Below are positions 30,227 to 35,599 of a DNA stretch of 35,599 bases, piece by piece. The stretch covers positions 1 to 35,599 of the forward strand of contig JAZSBL010000027.1 of assembly GCA_045602385.1 (NCBI GenBank), in the 5' to 3' direction. The position numbers were made by a program, and so were the translations under genes. Source of the stretch: SVTX01 sp045602385 (GTDB lineage Bacteria; Bacillota; Clostridia; Oscillospirales; CAG-272). Each line of letters begins with the position of its first letter. Position 1 is the first letter of the stretch. The notes beneath the pieces were generated by a model. That model worked only from the letters and a program-made list of their open reading frames with translations. It was not told the DNA's origin and searched no databases.

Positions 30227-30617
30227 GAAGAGCGACATTATATTAGTTGACCATTATGTTTCTCAAGGACATAATGTTGGCAGGCATCCTTTTGTTGTCA
30301 TCGAGGATAATGGCGGCGAAATACGCGGAGTCCCCTTCGATATGATCGGAAATGCAATATCTTCTTTCAAATCCGAGGAGCAAAAGGCAAGAAAGCTGCG
30401 ATATCCGGGCAATTTCCCTATCACCGCGGAAGAACAAGACGTTCCGCACGGTAGGCCGTTGGACGGATACATAAAAGCGGATCAGCTATATTATTTCAAA
30501 AAGGACAAGCTTTCGTACCGTGTCATCGGCTGCGTAGATTATGAAACCTTTAATGAGTTGATCGAATTTATCAAAAACGGCGACTTCCCGATAGAGGCAA
30601 TAACCGACAATTTGTAA
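30219..30617 (+). CDS. MazF/PemK-like toxin, 132 aa
   Basis: Residues 5-35 (SDIILVDHYVSQGHNVGRHP, then FVVIEDNGGEIRG) fit the first strands of MazF/PemK-fold endoribonucleases (GDIxxVxF, RPxxVI). The centre SSFKSEEQKARKLRYPGNFP and the late GYIKADQLYYFKKDK and VIGCVDYETFNELIEF are typical of the larger Gram-positive members of this group. It would cleave mRNA when free of the antitoxin. It starts within the antitoxin gene and is followed by a terminator. In this place it could stabilise the prophage or block other phages. Family call moderately sure. Confidence 0.65.
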   Translation: MCKKSDIILVDHYVSQGHNVGRHPFVVIEDNGGEIRGVPFDMIGNAISSFKSEEQKARKLRYPGNFPITAEEQDVPHGRPLDGYIKADQLYYFKKDKLSYRVIGCVDYETFNELIEFIKNGDFPIEAITDNL

Positions 30618-30623
30618 TTTCTT

Positions 30624-30654
30624 ACCACTCGTTTTTTAGCGAGTGGTATTTTTT
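30624..30654 (+). terminator. Terminator of the toxin-antitoxin unit
   Basis: ACCACTCG and CGAGTGGT pair around an 8-nt loop and are followed by ATTTTTT on the plus strand. Confidence 0.9.
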
Positions 30655-30658
30655 ACAC

Positions 30659-30687
30659 TTGACAATCTCACCCGTTTGTGATAAAAT
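30659..30687 (+). promoter_or_regulatory. Orphan rightward promoter
   Basis: TTGACA (30659-30664), 17 bp, TAAAAT (30682-30687). Directly behind it lies a row of four operator-like dyads. No good rightward gene follows: the only open frame (from 30766) has no ribosome binding site. The gap 30618-30904 thus holds a terminator, this promoter, the dyads and a leftward terminator. Confidence 0.75.
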
Positions 30688-30804
30688 CAACTCGGTGAAC
30701 CTTACGCAACCATTATAGTACAACTCGTTGAACTTGTCAAGGGATTTTGTTCAACTTTTTGAATTTTGTGGATGTTTCACAAGGGACTATTGTCCAACTT
30801 GTTG
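30687..30804. repeat. Four CAACT-NN-TTGA-type operator dyads
   Basis: TCAACTCGGTGAAC (30687-30700), CAACTCGTTGAAC (30721-30733), TTCAACTTTTTGAA (30750-30763) and CCAACTTGTTG (30794-30804). They share a CAACTnnnTGaa core and the first three lie about 31-32 bp apart, close to three helical turns. They look like binding sites of one dimeric regulator, possibly the phage repressor. Confidence 0.65.
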
Positions 30805-30839
30805 TATTTTGACGAAAAAGAAAAAGCCCCCGAAGGAGC

Positions 30840-30897
30840 AAAAAAGTCCATAGGCTCGGCGGTTCCCGGATGGTGGGAGCGCTTACTGCTATGGACT
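30840..30897 (-). terminator. Leftward terminator of the ImmA-membrane protein unit
   Basis: AGTCCATAG (minus strand) and CTATGGACT form the closing stem of a long, internally structured hairpin followed by TTTTTT. It lies 8 bp past the membrane protein stop. Confidence 0.75.
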
Positions 30898-30904
30898 GAT
30901 TTAA

Positions 30905-31447
30905 CTATTTTTTCTTCTCTTTCAACGCTTCTCTTATCTTTGAATCGTTTACTTGCATGTTTTTAACGAGTTCTATCATGTGCTCATCCTCATTTGTTGG
31001 GAACAAGTGCTGTGCAATGATCTTGGGTAATATGATGATCGCGGATATTATTCCTATAACACTGCATGCCAGTGCAGAAAGATCTATCGCAAGATTAGAC
31101 TGCTCCTTCAACACTATAATTAACGTAATTGCTATTGGAAATCCTACCAACGCAATTAAAATCAGCATTGTGGCGGCGAAGAAAATACATTTGTACACTT
31201 TATTCCAAGCGGTTTTACTTCGGCTTGAACTAATATACTCGCCGAGAAGCGAAGTGTATAACTTATCTCTTTTATCATATTCCGCAAGTTCTTCTTTGTA
31301 CTGTTTATCAGAAGAAACCAATAGAGATTGATCCGCTATTATTGCTACTGTTCCGTTGTCGGTCGCATCATCTTCTATGTCATTGAAATCATCGTCTATG
31401 TCTTCTAAAATTTGAGATGCAATTTTATCAATGTTTTTTTCTGCCAT
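30905..31447 (-). CDS. Two-TM membrane protein next to ImmA, 180 aa
   Basis: ATG 31447 follows AGAGAGGTACCAA. The N-terminal 80 residues are acidic and hydrophilic, followed by two membrane helices at about 87-113 and 123-145 and a hydrophilic helical C-terminus ending in KEKKK. The pattern resembles small SLATT-like or superinfection-exclusion membrane proteins in lysogeny modules, but no family can be asserted. It is transcribed with ImmA from the leftward promoter at 32002-32030, so it is probably expressed in the lysogen. The gene is AT-rich compared with the structural genes. Confidence 0.7.
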   Translation of the reverse strand: MAEKNIDKIASQILEDIDDDFNDIEDDATDNGTVAIIADQSLLVSSDKQYKEELAEYDKRDKLYTSLLGEYISSSRSKTAWNKVYKCIFFAATMLILIALVGFPIAITLIIVLKEQSNLAIDLSALACSVIGIISAIIILPKIIAQHLFPTNEDEHMIELVKNMQVNDSKIREALKEKKK

Positions 31448-31459
31448 TTGGTACCTCTC

Positions 31460-31978
31460 TTATGATATGATACCATATTGGGCAAGACGAACTTGAGCTG
31501 CGTCGCGGGAAACGGCGAATTCTCTTGAAATGTAATTCACCTTAACGGGAAGCGGCAATTGCTTGTGGTCTCCCAATCTTTCCAGCGCGTCCTTGAGGAG
31601 ATCGTCAGGCATCAATACGTAAGAAGCGAATATATTGGCTTCGCTCTCTGTTTGGTCGTGCTGTCCTGCATCTCTGTGAGCATATAAGGCCTGCCCGGGC
31701 TCTTTGTGAAGAATAAAGTGGGCTAATTCATGCGCAATGGTAAAGCGTCTTCTTTGAGGACTGTCCATTAAATTTATCATTATAAAGTTACCGGAATTAT
31801 ATCGGTCAAACTTGTCTGATCCCACAACGATGCATCCCGAAACGTTGCTAGGCAAATATTTCTCATATACTTTTAGCCCAAATTTGTCGCATAAGTTGAT
31901 AATTTCAACAGGATAATAGTTAACGTTGTTTTCTTTGCAAAACGCCTTTGCCCTGGCAATAACATCATTTTTGTTCAT
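31460..31978 (-). CDS. ImmA/IrrE-family metallopeptidase, 172 aa
   Basis: ATG 31978 was chosen because AAGGAG lies 8 bases before it; the GTG three codons upstream overlaps that site. The zinc motif FTIAHELAHFILH has H83, E84 and H87, and ESEANIFASYVLMP supplies the third ligand E113. The C-terminal SREFAVSRDAAQVRLAQYG is a small helical domain that binds the repressor in this family. ImmA-type peptidases cut phage repressors upon DNA damage. Here the repressor gene lies divergently and carries its own S24 peptidase domain, so the two routes may act on different repressors. Confidence 0.88.
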   Translation of the reverse strand: MNKNDVIARAKAFCKENNVNYYPVEIINLCDKFGLKVYEKYLPSNVSGCIVVGSDKFDRYNSGNFIMINLMDSPQRRRFTIAHELAHFILHKEPGQALYAHRDAGQHDQTESEANIFASYVLMPDDLLKDALERLGDHKQLPLPVKVNYISREFAVSRDAAQVRLAQYGIIS

Positions 31979-32001
31979 TAAGCTCACTCCTTTCCAATTA
32001 C

Positions 32002-32030
32002 ATTATACACCATATCCAATAAAAAATCAA
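32002..32030 (-). promoter_or_regulatory. Leftward promoter of the ImmA unit
   Basis: TTGATT (32025-32030), 17 bp, TATAAT (32002-32007) on the minus strand. It lies in the gap divergent from the repressor gene. The rightward promoter of the repressor is less clear; TATATT at 32058-32063 is a possible -10 box. Several TCAAC half-sites occur between them. Confidence 0.8.
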
Positions 32031-32080
32031 CCCCAAATTTATAAATCAACATATTCCTATATTTCAGAAAGGAGAATTTT

Positions 32081-32827
32081 ATGTTTTGGAATAATTTTGT
32101 AAACCTATGCAATAATAAAGGAAAATCCCCGACAGCTGTTATATCGGAACTTGGAATATCCCGAGGATCAGTAACACATTGGCGAACGGGAAAGGTTCCG
32201 CATCACAATACTCTTTTAAAAATAGCCGACCACTTCAACGTCACCGTCGATTACCTCTTAGGAAAAGAAAACGCGCCCGACGTAAAGTCGAACGCGATCA
32301 TATTGGACCCTGCCAAAACGAGAATGATCCCCGTCTACGAATCCGTTAGTGCCGGCTTTGGCACCGTTGCGCAAAACCTCATATTAGAATATATGCCCAT
32401 ATACATACACTCCGATCTTGAAGCAAGCGAGACCATCTGCATTAAAGTAACCGGCGACAGCATGTCCCCGGAGATAGACAACGGCGATATAATACAGGTG
32501 CATAAAACCTCTGCCGTGGATAGCGGCGACATAGCGGTCGTGCTTGTTGACGGCGAGGAGGCACTTGTCAAAAAGATAGTGTACGACGAGAGCTGCATGG
32601 AGTTGCACTCCATAAACCCCGCGTACCCCACCGTCAGATTTTGCGGCGCGGATCTCATGCGCGTTCAGATCCTCGGAGTGGTAAAGAATACGCTCAGAGA
32701 CCCGAAAACGCATCGCCCCACCCCTGAGCTTGACGATGATATCGCAAGGCTCTCGGAGGACCTTACGAACGACGAGCGCGCCGAGGTGGAGAGGTTTATA
32801 GCCTACCTTAAAAGTAAAAGACAATAA
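32081..32827 (+). CDS. Phage repressor, HTH plus S24 (LexA-like) peptidase, 248 aa
   Basis: ATG 32081 follows AAAGGAGAATTTT. Residues 1-60 are an XRE HTH (ISELGISRGSVTHWRTGKVP, then IADHFNVTVDYLLGK). The S24 domain has the cleavage site A91-G92 (SVSAGFG), the nucleophile S127 in VTGDSMSPEIDNGD and the general base K164 in EEALVKKI. The C-terminal extension LTNDERAEVERFIAYLKSKR is typical of Clostridia phage repressors. RecA-stimulated self-cleavage would give SOS induction. It is oriented towards the integrase; a converging small gene and a terminator follow. Confidence 0.92.
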   Translation: MFWNNFVNLCNNKGKSPTAVISELGISRGSVTHWRTGKVPHHNTLLKIADHFNVTVDYLLGKENAPDVKSNAIILDPAKTRMIPVYESVSAGFGTVAQNLILEYMPIYIHSDLEASETICIKVTGDSMSPEIDNGDIIQVHKTSAVDSGDIAVVLVDGEEALVKKIVYDESCMELHSINPAYPTVRFCGADLMRVQILGVVKNTLRDPKTHRPTPELDDDIARLSEDLTNDERAEVERFIAYLKSKRQ

Positions 32828-32849
32828 AAAAGCCGTCCCAAGGACGGCT
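32824..32849 (-). terminator. Terminator of the 44-aa gene
   Basis: AGCCGTCC and GGACGGCT pair around a 3-nt loop; on the minus strand TTTTTATTG follows. It overlaps the stop codon of the repressor. On the plus strand AAAATATT follows, so it may also act weakly for the repressor. Confidence 0.75.
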
Positions 32850-32870
32850 AAAATATTAAAGCTGGTAACA

Positions 32871-33005
32871 TTACTTCGCGTCGGCCTTGTCAATGGCCTC
32901 TTTCCGCTTTTCCTTTATATCAAGGATAAAGCTGCATAAACAGAGCTTCTCACTCTCGGTGAGATCTTCAATCAATTTTGTAATGTCAAATGTATCAGTT
33001 TTCAT
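32871..33005 (-). CDS. Small protein converging on the repressor gene, 44 aa
   Basis: ATG 33005 follows GTGAGGATATATTT; the stop TAA is at 32871. The product (MKTDTFDITKLIEDLTESEK at its start) continues CLCSFILDIKEKRKEA. Its LTESEK-x-FI-x-KEKR pattern resembles the C-terminal tail of the repressor (LTNDERAEVERFIAYLKSKR). It may interact with or mimic that part of the repressor. It lies divergent from the integrase gene. Function not known. Confidence 0.6.
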   Translation of the reverse strand: MKTDTFDITKLIEDLTESEKLCLCSFILDIKEKRKEAIDKADAK

Positions 33006-33056
33006 AAATATATCCTCACTTGTTTTTTCAAAAATTAGTGTAAGAAAGGAGATCAT

Positions 33057-34175
33057 ATGCCCTCTTACGAACAGAATAAAAACAGTAAGCTTTGGTCGGT
33101 ACGCTTCAGAGAAATAGACAGGCTCGGCGAAACTCACCAAAAGCGCCTGTCGGGCTTTCCCACCAAGAAGGCGGCGCAGTACGGATACCAGGACTACCTC
33201 GCCGCAAAGGCGGAGGAAGAGGCCGCCAGAGTCGATGAGTCCCCGGAGGATCCGGGAGACATGTATTTTGAGACTCTTGTAAATCTTTATTTTAGATACG
33301 AGCAAGGACGCGTCAAAAACTCCACGTATTACGATCTGGAGAGCAAGATAAGCAAGAGGATACTTCCGACGTTTAAGGGGCTTAAAATCAAGGAAATCAA
33401 GCCCATAGACGTGCTGGAGTGGCAGAACGTGCTCCTGCAGGAGCTGTCAACCACGTACGTATCGCACTTGGTAGGGTTGCTCACCGCTATATATCGCTAC
33501 GGCGAAAAATACCACGATATAACAAACGTAATGACGAAGGTGGATAAGCCCAGGAACACCGAGCCCAAACGGGAGATGGAGATCTGGAGCCCGGAGGAGT
33601 TCTCGCGCTTTATTGATAGCGCCGAGGATCCTACGTATAAAATGTTCTTCATTACTCTGTATCTCACCGGCTGTCGCCGCGGCGAAGCTACCGCCCTTAC
33701 CTGGAGCGACGTCGATCTGAAGAAGTCGAAAATCAAGATTTCAAAGAGCGTAACCAAGAAAAGCTCAACGGCGGCATGGGAGCTGACCACGCCGAAAAAT
33801 GCAAGCAGTAACCGCACGATAGCAATTCCGCCATCGCTGTGCAAAATGCTTGCCGATTATAAGAAGCAGCAGCTGAAGAGCGAGCCCGATGCGCGGTTTA
33901 TCTTCGGTGCATCACGCCCCATGCCGGAGAGAACTACCGACAGGTATTTTGAAGCCACCTGCGAGAGATCCGGGGTAAAGAAGATAAGAATACACGATCT
34001 GCGACACTCATGCGCGAGCCTGCTCTTGTCTAAGGGCGTTTCGATAGTCGCAGTGTCCCGTCAGCTCGGACACGCCAACGTAACGCAAACGCTCAACACC
34101 TACGCTCACCTGATGCCCGATGATCAGAGTAAAACGGTCTCGGAGCTTGAGGAAGTTGGCGCCGCACTGCTCTGA
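33057..34175 (+). CDS. int: Tyrosine integrase, 372 aa
   Basis: ATG 33057 follows AAAGGAGATCAT. The N-terminal 65 residues are an AP2-like arm-binding domain (LWSVRFREIDRLGETHQKRL, FPTKKAAQYGYQDYLA), then a SAM-like core-binding domain to about residue 165. The catalytic domain has R207 in TGCRRGEATALTW, H313 and R316 in HDLRHSCAS, H339 in LGHANVTQTLNTY and the nucleophile Y349. It integrates and, with an excisionase, excises the prophage. It is next to the chromosomal flank with tRNA-Ser, the usual place. Length and motif order are as expected for Int of Firmicutes phages. Confidence 0.95.
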   Translation: MPSYEQNKNSKLWSVRFREIDRLGETHQKRLSGFPTKKAAQYGYQDYLAAKAEEEAARVDESPEDPGDMYFETLVNLYFRYEQGRVKNSTYYDLESKISKRILPTFKGLKIKEIKPIDVLEWQNVLLQELSTTYVSHLVGLLTAIYRYGEKYHDITNVMTKVDKPRNTEPKREMEIWSPEEFSRFIDSAEDPTYKMFFITLYLTGCRRGEATALTWSDVDLKKSKIKISKSVTKKSSTAAWELTTPKNASSNRTIAIPPSLCKMLADYKKQQLKSEPDARFIFGASRPMPERTTDRYFEATCERSGVKKIRIHDLRHSCASLLLSKGVSIVAVSRQLGHANVTQTLNTYAHLMPDDQSKTVSELEEVGAALL

Positions 34176-34176
34176 T

Positions 34177-34230
34177 GTACAACTAAAAAACAAAAATCCG
34201 TCGATTTCCCGACGGATTTTTTTGTTGTAC
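34177..34230 (+). terminator. Terminator with long nested inverted repeat after integrase
   Basis: AAAAATCCGTCG and CGACGGATTTTT pair around ATTTCC with T-rich flanks on both strands. An outer repeat GTACAAC (34177-34183) and GTTGTAC (34224-34230) encloses it. It ends integrase transcription and could also be part of the attachment region; that second role is only a possibility. Confidence 0.85.
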
Positions 34231-34257
34231 GTTTTTTAGCGATCGGGCGAAAATACA

Positions 34258-34491
34258 CTAAGGCCCGTCGCCGTCCTCGCGTGTCTTTGCCGGCTTGCAG
34301 CCTTCAATGTCGCCTAAATCGATCTTGAGCGCGGCGGCGATCCTGACAAAGCTTGATAGCTTTGGAATCGAATCCCCAAGCTCAATCTGAGATAGCCCGC
34401 GTTCTGAAATACCGCATAGCTCGGCAGCTTCGGCAATAGTCAAGCCGCACCGCTGCCTTTTTTCTCGAATCAGAGCTCCAATGTTGCGCAT
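34258..34491 (-). CDS. XRE-type helix-turn-helix regulator, 77 aa
   Basis: ATG 34491 follows GGGGGGGTTTGTCT; the longer form to 34614 crosses the palindromic operator and has no site. The HTH domain reads IGALIREKRQRCGLTIAEAA, then ELCGISERGLSQIELGDSIP and a C-terminal helix with IAAALKIDLGDIEG. The end is charged (KTREDGDGP). It lies between integrase and tRNA-Ser, so it may be the last phage gene or a chromosomal gene. The palindrome at 34587-34600 is a likely autoregulatory site. Confidence 0.8.
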   Translation of the reverse strand: MRNIGALIREKRQRCGLTIAEAAELCGISERGLSQIELGDSIPKLSSFVRIAAALKIDLGDIEGCKPAKTREDGDGP

Positions 34492-34586
34492 AGACAAACC
34501 CCCCCTTTCAAAATTATTATTTGAAGAGGATTTTTCTGTATTTAGCTCGCGCAACTCGCCTTGGCGCATTCCTGCCTCCGATTTAA

Positions 34587-34600
34587 TGAACAATAGTTCA
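34587..34600. promoter_or_regulatory. Palindromic operator TGAACAATAGTTCA
   Basis: TGAAC and GTTCA form a perfect inverted repeat with a 4-bp centre, about 100 bp upstream of the XRE start on the minus strand. The spacing suits control of its promoter, although a clear -35/-10 pair is not seen. Confidence 0.6.
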
Positions 34601-34618
34601 CATAAAAGGGGCAAAAAA

Positions 34619-34642
34619 TAGGCACAAAATTAGGCACAAAAT
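34619..34642. repeat. Tandem 12-bp direct repeats TAGGCACAAAAT
   Basis: Two exact copies (34619-34630 and 34631-34642), with a degenerate third part (GGGGCAAAAAA) just to the left. Between integrase and tRNA such direct repeats can be integrase arm sites; they could also belong to the XRE control region. The stretch 34643-34731 shows nothing further. Confidence 0.6.
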
Positions 34643-34731
34643 TTTGACGCCAACCGTATTTTAACATACATCAAGCGACATTTGCTGTCAATCTTGCACA
34701 ATCTTGTTTAACAATTTTGGTTACAATAAAC

Positions 34732-34760
34732 AAAAAATCACAGGTTTTCACCTGTGATTT
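34732..34760 (-). terminator. Terminator of tRNA-Ser
   Basis: AAATCACAGGT and ACCTGTGATTT pair around a GAAA tetraloop and are followed by TTTG on the minus strand, 5 bp after the CCA end of the tRNA. Confidence 0.9.
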
Positions 34761-34765
34761 CCCAT

Positions 34766-34857
34766 TGGCGGAGAAGGAGAGATTCGAACTCTCGAACCGC
34801 TTTTGACGGTTACACGATTTCCAATCGTGCGCGCTCGACCAGCTACGCGACTTCTCC
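34766..34857 (-). tRNA. tRNA-Ser (anticodon GGA), CCA encoded
   Basis: 92 nt with CCA on the minus strand. The acceptor stem is GGAGAAG/CTTCTCC with a G discriminator; the anticodon arm CGATTGGAAATCG carries GGA; the long variable arm (GTCAAAAGC region) is typical of serine tRNAs; the T arm reads GAGAGTTCGAATCTCTC. Its 3' end points to the prophage, so it is a plausible integration target. Confidence 0.95.
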
Positions 34858-34903
34858 GTATTTGTTCGGCTTATAATTTTTCAGTTTTATCAGCGACTCA
34901 AAT

Positions 34904-34932
34904 ATAATATCACAAAATCTTGTCGTTGTCAA
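34904..34932 (-). promoter_or_regulatory. Promoter of tRNA-Ser
   Basis: TTGACA (34927-34932), 17 bp, TATTAT (34904-34909) on the minus strand, about 45 bp before the mature tRNA 5' end. Confidence 0.85.
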
Positions 34933-34973
34933 GGCTTTTTTGAAAAATATTTTCTTTTTTATTAATTTCGCTC

Positions 34974-35002
34974 TTGACAAATACCCCCTCGGGGTATATA
35001 AT
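34974..35002 (+). promoter_or_regulatory. csoR-copA promoter with CsoR operator
   Basis: TTGACA (34974-34979), 17 bp, TATAAT (34997-35002). The spacer is filled by the dyad ATACCCCCTCGGGGTAT (34981-34997), a typical CsoR-binding site with G/C runs flanked by TA. CsoR bound here blocks polymerase until Cu(I) releases it. Confidence 0.92.
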
Positions 35003-35045
35003 CAAATCAGTAAATATAAATATGACACTTGGGGGCAAGTATTAT

Positions 35046-35339
35046 ATGGAAAACTGTTGCATGAAGACAAAAATGCGATCCGATGAGGAAAAGAAGGCGC
35101 TTATTAACCGTCTCAGTCGCATTGAAGGGCAGATCCGTGGGATTCGCGGAATGGTTGAAAAGGACGCGTATTGCGCCGATGTTCTCACTCAGGTCTCTGC
35201 TGTCTCTGCGGCGCTTGGCAGCTTTAACAAGGAGCTATTGGCGAATCACATCCGCACCTGCGTTTCTGACGATATTGCAAACGGTAGCGGTGAGAAGGTC
35301 GATGAGCTTATAGAATTATTGGCAAAGCTTCTTAAATAA
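35046..35339 (+). CDS. csoR: Copper-sensing repressor CsoR, 97 aa
   Basis: ATG 35046 has a GGGGGC site in front; upstream in-frame starts lie in the promoter. The all-helical DUF156 fold is clear: LINRLSRIEGQIRGIRGMVE, then AYCADVLTQVSAVSAALGSF and LLANHIRTCVSDD. The Cu(I) ligands are C43, H68 and C72 (the C-H-C set). It represses the copper export genes and is released by Cu(I). The protein is encoded directly before copA and behind a CsoR operator. This is chromosomal sequence outside the prophage. Confidence 0.93.
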   Translation: MENCCMKTKMRSDEEKKALINRLSRIEGQIRGIRGMVEKDAYCADVLTQVSAVSAALGSFNKELLANHIRTCVSDDIANGSGEKVDELIELLAKLLK

Positions 35340-35512
35340 AATTCGGCAGGTAGGATAACAGCGTGAAAGTTACTTCCATCTGGTAGTAAAATTTACTTTT
35401 TCACGCGCAAATTTTGCCTTGACGGCAAAATTCATCGATTACTATTTGTGCCGCCACGGGGTTCCCAGAAGTGATTTTGGGGGCTCCCGCATGCGGCGGA
35501 ATGGAGATTGTT
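35340..35512 (+). other. Structured leader between csoR and copA
   Basis: The 173-bp gap holds a 9-bp stem AATTTTGCC/GGCAAAATT (35410-35418 with 35424-35432, loop TTGAC) and a larger interrupted GC-rich hairpin (35451-35499: CCGCC, CGGGG and CCC pair with GGG, CCCG and GCGG). No T run follows either hairpin. No gene is seen. It may be a dispersed genomic palindrome or an mRNA structure that sets copA expression. Confidence 0.55.
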
Positions 35513-35599
35513 ATGAGAAAATACAAGGTTACGGGTATGAGCTGTGCGGCCTGCTCTGCCCGTGTTGAAAAGGCTGTTTCGGCGGTCGATGGCGTTAGC
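35513..35599 (+). CDS. copA: Copper-exporting P-type ATPase CopA, 5' part (29 codons)
   Basis: ATG 35513 follows ATGGAGATTGTT. The visible N-terminus starts MRKYKVTGMSCAACSARVEK: a heavy-metal-associated domain with the CxxC copper site (C11 and C14). Together with the CsoR gene upstream this identifies a Cu(I) exporter of the P1B type. The gene continues beyond the window. Confidence 0.9.
   Translation, partial: MRKYKVTGMSCAACSARVEKAVSAVDGVS

Larger units (their letters stand above)
1..34230. mobile_element. Temperate podovirus-like prophage (left end outside window)
   Basis: A continuous set of phage modules: integrase and repressor at 29.9-34.2 kb, recombination and replication genes at 22-29 kb, terminase, portal, scaffold and capsid at 13.9-20.8 kb, and tail and ejection genes from 13.9 kb to the left edge. 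The tail type is inferred from a P22-like portal, an N4-gp56 capsid protein, a gp10-like propeller protein and the absence of tail tube, sheath or tape-measure genes. The right boundary is not resolved. It lies between the integrase stop (34175) and the tRNA-Ser gene (34766); 34230 marks the end of the inverted repeat after the integrase. The left attachment site is not in the window, so no att pair can be compared. Confidence 0.9.

Noticed and set aside
30766..30966. 66-codon plus-strand frame after the orphan promoter
   Set aside because: No ribosome binding site, and it runs through a leftward terminator and into the membrane protein gene.
32384..32893. 169-codon minus-strand frame opposite the repressor
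   Set aside because: Antisense shadow of the S24 repressor, which has all catalytic residues.
1..35599. CRISPR array, diversity-generating element, lysis genes
   Set aside because: No spaced repeat array, no reverse transcriptase and no endolysin or clear holin is visible; lysis genes may lie left of the window.

Overview
The window is most of a temperate prophage in a Gram-positive (Firmicutes, probably Clostridia) chromosome. Evidence for the host group: AGGAGG-type ribosome binding sites before nearly every gene, sigma-A promoters, a CsoR-copA copper operon in the right flank, a Prp-type protease with L27-like cleavage motifs on its probable targets, and recT/YqaJ/Lin1244-type early genes. 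The left prophage end lies outside the window. The right flank is chromosomal: tRNA-Ser(GGA), csoR and the first 29 codons of copA. The species cannot be named from this sequence.

The prophage has the gene set of a short-tailed (podovirus-like) phage. It has a P22-like portal, an N4-gp56-type major capsid protein and a gp10-like tail protein, and no tape measure, tail tube or sheath gene. Almost all lytic genes lie on the minus strand and are read from right to left. From right to left: 34.2-29.9 kb lysogeny (integrase, S24-type repressor, ImmA/IrrE peptidase, a two-TM membrane protein, a MazF/PemK-like toxin with a small antitoxin, a Cro-like HTH protein); 29.7-22.2 kb early genes (Lar-like protein, HTH proteins, YqaJ exonuclease, RecT, Lin1244/DUF4373-type replication protein with iteron-like repeats, ParB-like protein, many small proteins); 22.2-20.9 kb a self-contained cassette (divergent XRE regulator, unknown protein, AP2/HNH-like homing endonuclease); 20.8-16.6 kb packaging (terS, terL, portal, Prp-like protease); 16.4-13.9 kb scaffold and capsid; 13.9-11.4 kb fibre and receptor-binding genes; 11.4-8.7 kb three membrane proteins; 8.8-1 kb connector, tail protein, ejection protein and a giant polyvalent protein that runs off the left edge. 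No lysis genes are seen; they may lie further left.

The most interesting observations are these. (1) A 58-codon ORF with its own strong ribosome binding site is nested in another frame inside the giant virion gene, just where that protein has a disordered linker. (2) The giant protein combines a zincin-like HEICH site with a MuF-C/PBECR-like nuclease-toxin module. (3) A phage Prp-like protease sits beside scaffold and capsid proteins that both carry L27-like cleavage motifs. (4) A 15-bp element, followed after exactly 17 bp by TARAAT, precedes both head operons and may be the late promoter. (5) A consensus promoter, a roughly 68-nt transcript region and an intrinsic terminator form a candidate phage small RNA running against the early operon. 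(6) A small early gene is split by a G7 homopolymer.
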